Below, piece by piece: positions 13,001 to 23,200 of a stretch of 64,000 nt of DNA; positions within the stretch are counted from its first letter, which is position 1, and every line of letters starts with the position of its first letter. Under the pieces are notes generated by a model. It ran no database searches. It worked only from the letters and a program-made list of their open reading frames with translations, and had not been told where the DNA came from. Origin of the DNA: Chrysaora quinquecirrha (lineage: Eukaryota > Cnidaria > Scyphozoa > Semaeostomeae > Pelagiidae); assembly GCA_014526335.1 (NCBI GenBank), contig JACTAT010000006.1:1516501-1580500 (forward strand), written 5' to 3'. The translations under genes and the position numbers were made by a program.

Positions 13001-16000
13001 GTCAGGTACTGGAAAACAACATAGAAGCAACATAGAAACAAAGAAACTTAGTTTTTGTCAGAACGTTAGTTTATTAATAAGTTTTCATCAGATCTATTTC
13101 AGACTAATTTTTAGATTTTCCTCCCCCGCACTTAATCGAGAAAATAGGGTATATGCAGTCAAATCTCAATTTAAACCTGCTCGTTAGAACATGTGAATGT
13201 TCAGTAGATTTGTTGTGGGAGAACTTAGGCCATGACAGGCATGTTCAACTTTGGCCAGCTCAACTTATTATTTCTGTACAGTTGAATCTCATTCTTACTA
13301 ACCCCTGACATAACCAACTAACTTCCTTATATAACAGAATGAATGTCTGTCCCCTTGAATAACAAATTGTATATAGATTCGCTCGGTTTAATTAACTTCT
13401 GACTTAACGGGCATATTCTCGTTTCTCTTCGGGCCTTATTATACCTGATTGGCGAAATTAAACTGTAATTTTTTGAGATCTGTCGTGGTTTCCCTTAGTA
13501 CTATTATAATTAATCCCGCAATCTGTAATTAATATAATTTTTACTCTTTATTTTTAGTTATTCAGTTTGGCTTCATAACAATATTCGTTGCCGCTTTCCC
13601 TCTTGGACCATTCTTCGCTCTACTAAACAATCTGATCGAAATCAGAGTTGATGCTTATAAGTTTGTTGTTCTTTATCGTCGTCCTTTGGCGCAGAAAGCC
13701 CAAGATATTGGTATTTGGTACTCGATTCTTGACGCAGTCGTGAAGCTGTCCGTTATCGTCAATGTAAGCTTTTTCTGTTAGTTTGCTAAAGTTGTATAAA
13801 CTTTTATAAGCAGCCACTGTACCTCAAATGCCGAATGTTGGCTAAATATTGAAAACTTTAATAGGTCATTAGTTTATTGCCCTGGATTCTTTTATCTAAA
13901 ATATTACACTGTTGGTGCAAGTTGCTTGAAGTCCATAAGGGCCCACATCCGAGGAGCCACGTCCACGAGGGGCCCTTGTCACGTCCTCTGTGCACGAGCA
14001 AGATGAGCATATTAGCTGTACTTGTACCTGTCATTGCCTAAACCGTTGATCTAAAGCTGTGTCTAAATTAGGAGGCATGTCGTTCGACGTGTCTCCCAGG
14101 GTGGCTAGACATGCGAGCCCCATGCGAGCAACATGTCCCCCGACTCGCGTGGACACGAAATGTATGTTTCTTTTGTTTCTGAGGTGGCTTAACTGGGAGA
14201 CATCGAGGAAACATGTTGCGCAGCACTGGGTTTAGAAACGATACAACGACTGCAAAAGTCAGGCCCTAACAAATAAAGATTTCTTGCTTGCAAACTAACG
14301 CTCTGGCAAAAACTAAGTTTTGCAGCTACGAAAGGGTGCCTCTTGATTCCTTCCATCAAGAACGTGCACATATACCATTTAAGGGGTGTCAGGGACCAGC
14401 CTGATGGGCAGCTCGATCCAAGGGAGGCACTTATACGACGGAGGGTGCTTATTCGAGGAATTGCGGCGCTTAAATACCTTGGTTAGCTTCTACTCTTCAG
14501 TGGCAAATAGACGGGAGTGCCTATTGGTTTTAGAAAGTTTTCCTACCCCTCCCAGAGCTTTGGGACCATTTTTATCAATTTTCGCTGCTTTCAGTCTGGG
14601 CAACATGCCCCCCGAGTCGTGGGCACAATATATGTTTTGTTCTATGCCAGAAACATTTGCGTGTCTCTCACTACAAATTTTGTTGCGCGCTACAAAGTTT
14701 CCGAGGTGGCTAAACTAGGAGACATCAAGGGGACATGTGTTCTGGTTTAACCAGTCCTTTAACAAACAAATATTGCTTGTTTGCTGTTTTGCTATTTCTA
14801 AATATTTTTCTGCAGGCATTTGTTATTGCATTTGTTTCTGAGTTCGTGCAGAGGTTATATTATCAGTTCGCTGTGTCTCCTGATAAATCTTTGAATGGCT
14901 TCATTGCAAACACCTTGTCATGTTTCGATGTTCGTGATTTTCCATCTGCTAATAAACCCTCCTTTGATTTCAACAATGGCAACAAAAATGGCAGCTGTGG
15001 CTTTGGAATGCCAACTTGCAGGTTTGTGATTATTTTATAAAAGGGCCAATGGCGGCAACCTCATCCCCAGGGTGAATAGGCCTCTACGTGAAACTCCGCT
15101 GTCCATATTCGACCCTGGTATCGGCCTTGTCTATTAGCAATTTGATTGGCTGCTCAAACAATAGAAATTTTAAGTGACGTCACAGTTTCTTCAAAATTTG
15201 ACATCAAAATAGGCCGAAAACTATGTAACCATGACTATATAAAAACCAAAAAATGATGCTACATGAGATATTGTATCTTGCCTGACAGTTATCAATGAAA
15301 TTCTTTGCATTTTCTTTCTAAGAACATCTGCTTTCGGAATCTACATCTTGTTTTAATGCCTAGGCCAAAGTTTCCTGTATCTAGGCGGATTTTGTGGCAG
15401 GTACCAGGGCCAAAATCGATTTGATCATCATCATCATCATCATTTTTATTTGTAGAATACAAAAATCTAATATAAGTACAAGGAATCTAAAAATCTAGAA
15501 AAATGCGTATTCTACACGACCTAAAAAAAGCAACGCTTATCTAGTTTAGGCCGCAAATTAAAGTTTGAAATACATGAAACTAAAAAGAAATACAGGATAC
15601 ATCAATAATACTAAAATTTTAAGATACAAATAATCTTTCGCATATCCATTTTCAAAACTATATATAAATTTTTTTTTATTTTTATTTTTTTTTATTTTGT
15701 CATTTTTTTTTTACTTTTTTTTTGCTACTGCTACATATAACTAAACAGGTTTGTGGTTTTGACGGTTGAGATTTGAGGAAGTTCAATTTGGGGCCTGGGG
15801 ACGAGGTTGCAATTGCGGCTCCACGGCTTCAACCTCTATTTTTCATGCGGCGTGCATATCTGGCAAAGCTTACTCTACGGTTTGTGGCTTCAGAATTAGT
15901 GGCGTCTTGCATCTTTTGGTGTGTATTAACATCGTATTTACGGCTTTTGGCCTCGTCTGATATGTCTCAGGCCGTGGGCGATCATTGCCTTACGATGCTT

Positions 16001-17654
16001 ACGATTTTATGAGAACATGAATTTTCAATGATCGGCGACAAGCGCCGGCCATCGCTGATGATCCAAAAAAGTTTGCTTTCTGCGATGATTGGTGATGATA
16101 GTCGGCAGGAAACCCGAGAACATCACCTGCGACTATCGGCGATCATATCTGGGTCATATCAAAACGGGGTGCTTTGTTTTCTGGGTTACATGTGACAGCA
16201 CAGGGGACGGAGGATCGAGGATCATCATTTATAAGGCAGGTGATTGGCCAAGGAAGCATGCAATGCTCCTATTCAGGCAGAGGAAAATGAGCTGCTGAGA
16301 TTTGAAGAAAGGAAAGACAACAGAAGAGGAAAGAGGGACGAGTTGGAATGATCATTCAAAACCTCTTGAACTCTTGAGCGAGAGACTCACTTGGACGATC
16401 AAGCTTTACCCTGTGCTTTCGCGCATGGTCGCCTGGGATAGGTAAGGTGGCTGACCCTTATGGCAGATCGCGTCACTTCCGTGAACGGTCTCAAAAACCG
16501 GACGTCTAAATTCACCGGACATTGATCAGCCTTAAACTAGCGTCTAATCCCCAAATAGCTTTGAGAGAATAGAATCATGGAGCATAATTCGATTCTGATG
16601 TGTTTTATTTTCATTTTTATTAGGTATAGAGGCTACTATGAACCACCATATATCACGATGTTCAATCAGACTGTGAGAAACCCAAAAGCGTATCTGCACA
16701 GAGTTGAACATTGGCACATCATTGCTGCTAAACTCTTCTTCGTTGTTGTTTTCGAGGTTTGTCAAACTTAAAAGCAATTATTGATCAAAATTAATTTCTG
16801 TAGCTACAATTATTTCCTTAAATACTTCTGGGCATTACCTTTAAGGCCAGCCGTGATGTTTTGTGAATACTAGCTAGAACAAATAAAAATTCAAAGGTCC
16901 TGACCAAACGACGAAACCCTATGTCACAACTTTTGTCTTTTGAATTTGCTCATAAAGCAAAATTTGAACGTTTGGCCACGTCACAAAGATGCGTTACAAG
17001 CTTTCGACGTGGCCAGACAGTAAAACAGAAGTAGAGATGCCGTTTCTGAATCTACTATTAGCCTAGGGCTACTCAGTCGGCTTTACACTTTAACCCTGGT
17101 CTGGATGCATATAGCATATAGCAGGGTGGAGCCACACATGGCGCTCATAACTACCGACTAGGTACCCATTTATACATCTGGGTAGAGAGAGGCACATTTG
17201 TGTTAACAACTTGCCCAAGGTTGTTATCTCTACAACCGCAAATGGAAAGACCGTGGCTCGAACCCACAACATTCTCGTTGTGAGCCCAGCACGCTAACCA
17301 CTGCGCCACAGAGACTAAATTTTGCTTGACAAGAAGATTTCGAATGTTTTGACCGTTTGACTAAGACCTAAGTTCATCCAGTCTACCGGATACAGAATTC
17401 AACCCAGTCAAAAATAATGAAACACAGACGTGTCTTTAGTTCAATTTTCTTCTTTCTTTATCTATTTTATTTTCTTTTCATTGTAGCATCTCGTCTTCTT
17501 CCTTACTGGTCTGTTGGCTTGGTGTATACCTGATGTCCCAGAAGAACTTGACAATCAAGTTAAGAAAGAAATATTCTTGGCAAAAACAGCTTTGAGATCT
17601 GAAGAATTTGGATCACCAACTCCAGATGAGGAACTCCAGGGAGATCTTGTATGA
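1010..17654 (+). CDS. Anoctamin (TMEM16) family channel/scramblase, 5'-partial, 18 exons
   Basis: Multi-pass membrane protein of the Ca2+-activated chloride channel/lipid scramblase family. Exons: 1010-1074, 1828-1871, 2496-2586, 3227-3332, 4558-4618, 4764-4846, 5464-5541, 6249-6323, 7354-7515, 8011-8047, 8938-9049, 10063-10114, 10833-10930, 12219-12352, 13558-13763, 14816-15021, 16624-16756, 17487-17654. All have GT-AG borders and the phases join without a break (636 codons plus TGA). The first visible exon gives the hallmark QPLDLIR, then [12 protein letters not shown] Cys-rich extracellular loop ([12 protein letters not shown]) follows. The six Ca2+-site positions known from TMEM16A are all present: N and E in VVNTFIEV (TM6), both E in EEYLEM (TM7), E and D in [10 protein letters not shown] (TM8). 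The N-terminal dimerisation domain must lie upstream of the window. Paralogue assignment (ANO1-10) and channel versus scramblase role cannot be decided here. The short acidic tail ends at 17651. Introns are filled with repeats listed separately. Confidence 0.95.
1206..1383 (+). repeat. tRNA-derived SINE family B, plus-strand copy
   Basis: Diverged member of a family with copies at 3626, 6576, 8632, 10182 (minus) and 61276 (plus). The shared order is a tRNA-like head, a GGTTCGAGCCC-type B box, the GTCGAGGTCTCGATTAG block, GGTTAACCTACTACTGAGA, and a tail of CACCTT repeats. Here the head is fused to a fragment of the preceding SINE. Confidence 0.6.
2002..2423. mobile_element. Foldback/MITE-like element with TAGACC ends
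   Basis: Two arms of roughly 200 bp are inverted copies. The left end TAGACCATTTCAACCAAGG matches the complement of the right end, which finishes GTTGAAATGGTCTA. Inner landmarks such as GACTAGAAGC and its complement recur in both arms. No coding capacity. The ends sit in TA-rich sequence, compatible with a TA-type target, but no duplication is certain. Confidence 0.7.
2630..3000. mobile_element. Degenerate inverted-repeat element
   Basis: The left arm holds a G-run followed by GGGATGTGCCGCCCA. The right arm holds TGGGCGGCACATACCC followed by TTCCCGGG. These are inverted counterparts, with TTCTATT at both outer edges. Arms are diverged and no coding sequence is visible. Lies between two anoctamin exons. 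Confidence 0.5.
3626..3791 (-). repeat. tRNA-derived SINE family B, minus-strand copy
   Basis: Reading the minus strand: GGTGCTGTGGCGTCGTGG head, a GGTTCGAGCCC B box, the CGAGGTCTCGATTAG block, then the CACCTT-rich tail. About 165 bp, nearly complete. Confidence 0.75.
3802..4088. mobile_element. MITE-like element family C (GGCCCTGGCCAAACG ends)
   Basis: About 287 bp with inverted ends. The left starts GGCCCTGGCCGAAAGATC and the right ends GATCGTTTGGCCAGGGC. Arms carry repeated CAAACATTG and GCTTGT motifs. Relatives occur at 7020, 11808, 16895, 48465, 52858 and 58310. No coding capacity and no certain target duplication. Confidence 0.7.
4850..5233. mobile_element. MITE-like element family D (ACACGTTTTTT ends), copy 1
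   Basis: Terminal inverted repeats read ACACG, T-run, ATAAGAAAG at the left and CTTTCTTATA, A-run, CGTGT at the right. The interior contains several AAGAAAGTT motifs. A second, highly similar copy is at 18759-19128. It starts almost directly after the exon ending at 4846, so its left end lies close to a splice donor. Confidence 0.75.
5236..5345. repeat. TTTGA/TTTTA microsatellite
   Basis: Runs of TTTGA and ATTTC pass into TTTTA pentamers, directly beside the family D element. Confidence 0.85.
5660..5985. repeat. About 72-bp minisatellite in intron
   Basis: Four to five diverged units, each with CTCTCCACTGTCTCC, a CAACATTTGG block and CTGTACTACTATATACC. It happens to stay open in two frames, but the resulting Tyr/Leu/Ser/His-rich reading is a by-product of the repeat. 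Confidence 0.8.
6576..6749 (-). repeat. tRNA-derived SINE family B, minus-strand copy
   Basis: Same order as the 3626 copy on the minus strand but more diverged (GGGGCTCAAACCCCGACC in place of the usual B-box region). Confidence 0.65.
7020..7290. mobile_element. MITE-like element family C
   Basis: Inverted ends are built from GGCCAACAATCAAACATTG (left) and CCAACAATGTTCGTTC (right), with GCTTGTCAAGCAAAATGTTT near the left arm. It ends about 60 bp before the acceptor of the exon at 7354. Confidence 0.6.
7584..7745. repeat. Dispersed repeat, possible LINE 3' end
   Basis: Begins TTTTTGTAGAATAC and includes ATTCTACGTGACTC and TATCTAGCTGGAGCCGC. A related block lies at 15455-15640 and a shorter piece near 1391. 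The A/T-rich tail suggests a retroelement 3' end, but no reverse transcriptase is adjacent. Confidence 0.4.
8104..8602. mobile_element. Foldback element with TAGACCTTTTCAAAG ends
   Basis: About 500 bp. The left end TAGACCTTTTCAAAGAGG and the right end CCCTTTGAAAATGTCTA are inverted copies. Further in, TTCTGGAAGATGGC matches GCCATCTTCCAGAA and CAGCAAATTTTGCTTC matches GAAGCAAAATTTGCTG. No coding sequence. The ends resemble those of the 2002-2423 element. Confidence 0.75.
8632..8794 (-). repeat. tRNA-derived SINE family B, minus-strand copy
   Basis: Near-complete copy immediately following the foldback element, with the head at 8792 and the tail near 8633. Confidence 0.75.
9440..9650 (+). pseudogene. 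3' remnant of a LINE reverse-transcriptase ORF
   Basis: Translation near 9490-9540 gives [16 protein letters not shown], followed by stops and, in a shifted frame, a continuation rich in Lys/Thr/Phe. The pattern YG..S..FRG..LWN is typical of the extreme C-terminus of non-LTR retrotransposon ORF2 proteins. The rest of the ORF is missing and the piece is interrupted by stops, so this is a 5'-truncated dead copy. It ends in a TTTG-rich tail typical of LINE insertions. Confidence 0.5.
10182..10620 (-). repeat. tRNA-derived SINE family B interrupted by a foldback element
   Basis: The tail half is at 10182-10280 and the head half at 10563-10620 (GGCGTCGTGGTGTAATCC on the minus strand). They are separated by 282 bp of foreign palindromic DNA, flanked by CACTG on both sides. 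Confidence 0.8.
10281..10562. mobile_element. Palindromic foldback element inserted in a SINE
   Basis: The outer ends read CACCCGGGTAATGTATGTG and its complement. The interior is a run of AGTACAGTGGAGGGATATC-type 20-22 bp repeats on the left that reappear as complements on the right, so nearly the whole element can fold into a hairpin. The host SINE pentamer CACTG (10276-10280 and 10563-10567) flanks it as a probable 5-bp target-site duplication. Confidence 0.8.
11105..11600. repeat. About 30-bp minisatellite in intron
   Basis: About 16 diverged units around TTTGGATATGAATCCAT followed by CCTGTCAAACC. TATGAATCCATA-like segments are near-palindromic. Larger blocks of about 120 bp also repeat, so recent expansion is layered on older copies. 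Confidence 0.85.
11808..12080. mobile_element. MITE-like element family C
   Basis: Left end CTCTGGCCAAACGGTTAC, right end AACAAACAATGTTCGTTTG. The interior has the GTTTTACCGTTAGGCCACG block shared with other copies. Confidence 0.6.
12690..12950 (+). repeat. tRNA-derived SINE, separate family
   Basis: GGTAATGCAATGGTAAGC resembles an A-box region and GCAGTTCAAATCCAGGC a B box about 35 bp downstream. The body continues to about 12950. Only one copy is visible in the window, so the family is inferred from the promoter-like head alone. Confidence 0.45.
14130..14745. repeat. Pair of related blocks within the intron
   Basis: Segments at 14130-14220 and about 14603-14745 share ACATGTCCCCCGACTCG-like sequence and GAGGTGGCTTAACTGGGAGA-like sequence. 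This suggests one duplicated or two dispersed copies of an unknown element. The right copy ends about 70 bp before the exon at 14816. Confidence 0.4.
15455..15640. repeat. Dispersed repeat related to 7584-7745
   Basis: Contains TTTTTATTTGTAGAATAC, GCGTATTCTACACGAC and CTTATCTAGTTTAGGCCGC, in the same order as the earlier block. It is preceded by a CAT trinucleotide run at 15428-15444 and followed by long T-runs (15668-15722). Confidence 0.45.
16895..17370. mobile_element. MITE-like family C element split by a SINE
   Basis: The left part (16895-17030) begins GGTCCTGACCAAACGAC and includes CGTTTGGCCACG. The right part (17317-17370) contains TTTTGCTTGACAAG and GACCGTTTGACTAAGACC. The 17033-17316 SINE lies between them, giving a nested insertion. 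Confidence 0.6.
17033..17316 (-). repeat. tRNA-derived SINE family E, copy 1
   Basis: Minus strand: GTCTCTGTGGCGCAGTGG head with TTAGCGTGCTGG, then the B box GGGTTCGAGCCACGG, then a long conserved body to about 17033. Other copies at 44986, 49285 and 59975 share the whole body, all in minus orientation. Confidence 0.85.
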
Positions 17655-18758
17655 AAAACATCATATGTAACATATTTTTTACCCTTGGGGTGTATTGCTT
17701 CGTGTATTTAATCAGCTTTTCTACTAATATATTTTTAAATTCTGCTTTGCACAATTATACTTTCACACTTAAACTGATCGCTCTTTAAGAGTATTCACAC
17801 ATAGCAGGAAAATGTTTTCATAATAAGGCAAAATGACCGAAAATCGGGCAAAAGCGACTGGCTTCCTAAGCTGCTCAAAAATACCAAAAAAGTATTCTAG
17901 GGCTAGAATAAGGCTTTCTAACTTTATACAGCTTTAGAATATATTTAGTCAGATTTAGTCACTAGAAATGAGGAAAATGCCCCCCTGAAATTGACCGATT
18001 TTGGTCCAACAGGCAAAGCTTCACTACACACTTTTTTATAAGAATACCTTAATTCTTGCCGAATCTCGATTATTCTTAAGATTTTTCAATTTTGAGCCTA
18101 AAATATTCTTAAATTATTTTTAATTTACAATGTTATCAATCTGCCTGAAGATCAAGAGAAATAAGTCAAATCTTTGTCATTTACCAGTTTATGATAAAAA
18201 AGCCCCCCCCTCCTGAAATGTTCCCTTGAGAAAATCACCTTGTTCCCTGAAGTTTTGTAGGATTATTTTTCAGATTGATAGTCAAACGGATTGATAAGGA
18301 GGATTTTACCTGATTCCTGTTTCCCGATGTTCCCTTGTTCCTTTTAATTTTGGCCACCTTCCCTTGTTTCCTGGATACATTTCGCATGTTCTCATGTTCC
18401 TGTAACCCCTCAACGGTCTCGAGCTTTGCTCACATGCAAGTGTCTCTTTTATTGTTAAGACCACCGTATGTGCATTTAAAATTGCACTTAAGTTTCTTGA
18501 AGTTTTGGCAACTCGAGAGTCTGGGTTTCTTATAAAAGGTTTCTTATAAAAAAATTTGTGAAATATATGAAAAACTCATTTACCCGGTATCTTTTGCTTA
18601 AACAAAGAGGAACACGCAATCAAAATTTCCTTCGGAAAATGGCAAAAAGGTATATCTTTGGCCTTACCAAGACTCTACCATAAAACGAAGGTTTTAAAAC
18701 ATGCGCATTTTCTTTAGAAATATAGTCATAAGATGACTGCTGGATGTTAATAGAATGC
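17655..18758. other. Anoctamin 3' flank / intergenic
   Basis: Holds the 3' UTR of the anoctamin gene by position. No canonical AATAAA is obvious close to the stop. Otherwise nothing recognisable. Confidence 0.4.
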
Positions 18759-19128
18759 ACGTTTTTTTATAAGAAATTGGTTTATAAGAAAGTAGTGCTC
18801 AACATCTTAAAAACTTAAGAAATTTCAATACTGGATTCTTGAAGCTTAAGGAAGTTCTGTTTCATACTTTCACTCCTAATGTTCTGTGTGTTACTTTCGC
18901 TCTTCTGTTCAGCCGCTCTTCTTGCTATTAAACGAGTCTAATGATTATTTTCTTTGAAAAACGTGGTATTTGTGCAATGTTTACAGTGTCTTAAACTGTG
19001 CATTCTTAGAAATGCTGTATTCCAAAATTTTTGCTAAGAAAGTCACAAGAGAAAGTTTGGTACTGACAACATGAAATATCTAAGAAAGTTTCAATACTGG
19101 CCCAAAAAAACTTTCTTATAAAAAAAAC
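18759..19128. mobile_element. MITE-like element family D, copy 2
   Basis: Same ends and interior as the 4850-5233 copy, including TTCTGTGTGTTA and AACGAGTCTAATGATTATT. The two copies differ by scattered substitutions and short indels, so they are of comparable age. Confidence 0.75.
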
Positions 19129-20294
19129 GTGTAGTAAAATATAGTTAATAAAGCATTTATTTAGTTGGTAAAACTACTGATTTAGTCACTAGAAATTGAC
19201 CGATTTTGGCCAAGCCAAAATGGCAAATAAAGATAAAATTATTCTCACGTTCTTGAAATGCTCAGTGAAATGCGCATGGGAAATTTTTGCAAATCTCTTT
19301 GTCTTGCAGCCCATCAGAGTACATGGCGCGTCTCCCAAAATGAAAACAATAAAAAGTTTCATTTAAAAATAGCACGAATATGCGCAGAAGTGTAAATGAA
19401 GACTTAGAAAAACTTTTGTGATCCAATCACGGATGCATAGTGGTAGTTCGAAATTCAGGCAGTTTAAGGGTCGATGCACTAACGCCCACTTCCTGAAGGC
19501 AATTGAAGATATTCATCAATTTTACATTGTAAGTATCTCTCATGGTAAGTATTAACTGTAAATTTTGCCTTTGAACAGAAGTATTGAAGTCCGAGAGTCA
19601 AAAAAGTAGCGCATGCGCGACAAATTTTTTACCACAATTGCCTGAATTACTTGAAGAAATTCTGCCAGTATAAAAACGATATCATCAAATGATTGATTCA
19701 GTGTGTGAGTCGGAAGCTGGCGGGATATCCAAGCATATGGTCTGGGGGCCGGATAGTCCCACCCCCTTGGCTGACCGAAGATTCACGGGTGAATTGCGAT
19801 TTCCTGTAACGGGAATAACCGTAAGATGCGGCGCTTCAGCCACATTGTCTCGGCATTGTGGATGCAAGTGGGAAGCATTCATCTCCAGCACTGAGCAATG
19901 CTTTTGCTTTTCACGCCATTTTGATTTACTACAAATGGACTCAATACATAAACAAAATGCATGACAGCAACCGCAACAACAGTGCCGCAAATAAACAAAT
20001 TGACAAAATTCAAATTAGTGCAACACAGGTGCTTCGCACAGCACCGCAGCAAAAAGTCGAACTGATGCTACAGCTGGCGGTAAATGCGCTGACGGCATAC
20101 AGCACCCAACAGATGTACCTAATTAAGGGTTTGGGGGCTTGCTCCCCAAGAAAAATTTTCAAAATACAACCTCGAGATTGGCCTACATTGGCTTTTCTTG
20201 GCAGTTTTCTTTTAAGAGGACAATTGTACTAGGGGGACAACTTTATGAAACTAGTTGGGCAACGCACAAGGCGTCATTTGCCCCCTAGTTACAA
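19129..20294. other. Intergenic block with overlapping open frames, unassigned
   Basis: Between about 19685 and 20232 open frames of 91-124 codons exist on both strands, and base composition is richer in GC than the surroundings. No domain, signal peptide or convincing splice structure is seen. It may be an old transposon or an exon I cannot recognise. Confidence 0.3.
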
Positions 20295-23200
20295 TGTTAA
20301 AGAGGCTCTGCTTATTTGGGACAAAAAGGCAAAGCTATACTATGTTAAAATGGCCGAAAATTGGCAAAAATCTAAGGTTTCAGAAATCGCCCAAAAATTC
20401 CCTAAATGGTCTTCAAAGCCTATAAGAAGGCTCTAACTATTTTATATGGCTATAATAAAGCTCCTGAACCCATAAAAGGATCAATAAAAAATCTTCAAAA
20501 TAGCCCATTTTTGGGCAAAAAGGCAAGGCTATACTATGGAAAAATGGCCGAAAATTGGCAAAATCCAGGTTTCCAGAAATTGCCCAAAAGTCCTTAAATG
20601 GTCTTCAAAGCCTGTAAGAAGGCTCTAACTATTTTATATGGCTATAATACAGCTCCTGAAACCAGAAAACGATAAAGGAAAAAATCCTCAAAATAGCCCA
20701 TTTTTGGGCAAAAAGGCAAGGCTATACTATGGAAAAATGGCCGAAAATTGGCAAAAATCCAGGTTTCCAGAAATTGCCGAAAAAGTCCTTAAATGGTCTT
20801 CAAAGCCTGTAAAAAGGCTCTAACTATTTTATATGGCTATAATACAGCTCCTAAACCCATAAGAGGACCAAGAAAAAAATCCTCAAAATAGCCCATTTTT
20901 GGGCAAAAAGGCAAGGCTATACTATGGAAAAATGGCCGAAAATTGGCAAAAATCCAGGTTTCCAGAAATTGCCGAAAAAGTCCTAAAATGGTCTTCAAAG
21001 CCTGTAAGAAGGCTCCAACTATTTTATATGGCTATAATACAGCTCCTAAACTCATAAGAGGACCAAGAAAAAAAATCCTCAAAATAGCCCATTTTTGGGC
21101 AAAAAGGCAAGGCTATACTATGGAAAAATGGCCGAAAAATGGCAAAAATCCAAGTTTCCAGAAATTGCCCAAAATGTCCTTAAATGGTCGTCAAACCTAT
21201 AGGAAGGCTCCAACTATTTTATATGGCTATAATACAGCTCGTTAACCCATAAGAGGACCAAGAAAAAAATTCTCAAAATAGCCCATTTTTGGGCAAAAAG
21301 GCAAGGCTATACTATGGAAAAATGGCCGAAAATTGGCAAAAATCCATGTTTCCAGAAATTGCCGAAAAAGTCCTTAAATGGTCTTCAAAGCCTGTAAGAA
21401 GGCTCTAACTATTTTCTATGGCTATAATACAGCTCCTAAACCCATAAGAGGACCAAGAAAAAAATCCTCAAAATAGCCCATTTTTGGGCAAAAAGGCAAG
21501 GCTATACTATGGAAAAATGGCCGAAAATTGGGAAAATCCAAGGTTTCCAGAAATTGCCAAAAAGTCTCTAAATGGTCTTCAAAGCCTGTAAGAAGGCTCC
21601 AACTCTTTTATATGGCTATAATACAGCTCCTAAACCCATAAAAGGATAAAGAAAAAATCCTCAAAATAGCCCATTTTTGGGCAAAAAGGCAAGGCTATAC
21701 TATGGAAAAATGGCGAAAATTGGCAAAATCCAGGTTTCCAGAAATTGCCCAAAAGTCCTTAAATGGTCTCTAAAGCCTATAACAAGGCTCTAACTATTTT
21801 ATATGGCTATAATACAGCTCCTGAACCCATAAGAGGACCAAGAAAAAATCCTCCAAATATCCCATTTTTGGGCAAAAAGGCAAGGGTATACTATGGGAAA
21901 ATGGCCGAAATATAGCAAAAATCCAAGGTTTCCAGAAATTGCCGAAAAAGTCCTTAAATGGTCTTCAAAGCCTGTAAGAAGGCTCTAACTATTTTCTATG
22001 GCTATAATACAGCTCCTAAACCCATAAGAGGACCAAGAAAAAAATCCTCAAAATAGCCCATTTTTGGGCAAAAAGGCAAGGCTCTACTATGGAAAAATGG
22101 CCGAAAATTGGCAGAAATCCAGGTTTCCAGAAATTGCCGAAAAAGTCCTTAAATGGTCTTCAAAGCCTGTAACAAGGCTGCAACTATTTTATATGGCTAT
22201 AATACAGCTCCTAAACCCATAAGAGGACCAAGAAAAAATCCTCAAAATAGCCCATTTTCGGGCAAAAAGGCAAGGCTATACTATGGAAAAATGGCCGAAA
22301 AATGGCAAAAATCCAAGTTTCCAGAAATTGCCGAAAAAGCCCTTAAATGGTCTTCAAAGCCTGTAAGAAGGCTCCAACTATTTTATATGGCTATAATACA
22401 GCTCCTAAACCCATAAAAGGACCAAGAAAAAAATCCTCAAAATAGCCCATTTTTGGGCAAAAAGGCAAGGCTATACTATGGAAAAATGGCCGAAAAAAGG
22501 CAAAAATCCAGGTTTCCAGAAATTGCCGAAAAAGCCCTTAAATGGTCTCTAAAGCCTATAACAAGGCTCTAACTATTTTATATGGCTATAATACAGCTCC
22601 TAAACCCATAAAAGGACCAAGAAAAAATCCTCAAAATAGCCCATTTTTGGGCAAAAAGGCAAGGCTATACTATGGAAAAATGGCCGAAAAATGGCAAAAA
22701 TCCAAGTTTCCAGAAATTGCCGAAAAAGCCCTTAAATGGTCTTCAAAGCCTGTAAGAAGGCTCCAACTATTTTATATGGCTATAATACAGCTCCTAAACC
22801 CATAAGAGGACCAAGAAAAAAATCCTCAAAATAGCCCATTTTTGGGCAAAAAGGCAAGGCTATACTATGGAAAAATGGCCGAAAATTGGCAAAATCCAAG
22901 GTTTCCAGAAATTGCCGAAAAAGTCCTTAAATAGTCTTCAAAGCCTATAAGAAGGCTCTAACTATTTTATATGGCTATAATACAGCTCCTGCACCCATAA
23001 GAGGACCAAGAAAAAAATCCTCAAAATAGCCCATTTTTGGGCAAAAAGGCAAGGCTATACTATGGAAAAATGGCCGAAAATTGGCAAAAATCCAGGTTTC
23101 CAGAAATTGCCGAAAAAGCCCTTAAATGGTCTTCAAAGCCTGTAAGAAGGCTCCAACTATTTTATATGGCTATAATACAGCTCCTAAACCCATAAGAGGA

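Noticed and set aside
13260..13440. Tigger/pogo-like MITE
   Set aside because: The start CAGTTGAATCTCA is suggestive, but no matching inverted end was found.
17240..17316. tRNA gene on the minus strand
   Set aside because: It is the head of a four-copy SINE with a shared body and lacks a good cloverleaf.
19685..20232. Overlapping frames of 91-124 codons on both strands
   Set aside because: Both strands are open and neither shows a domain or splice structure. Kept only as an unassigned block.
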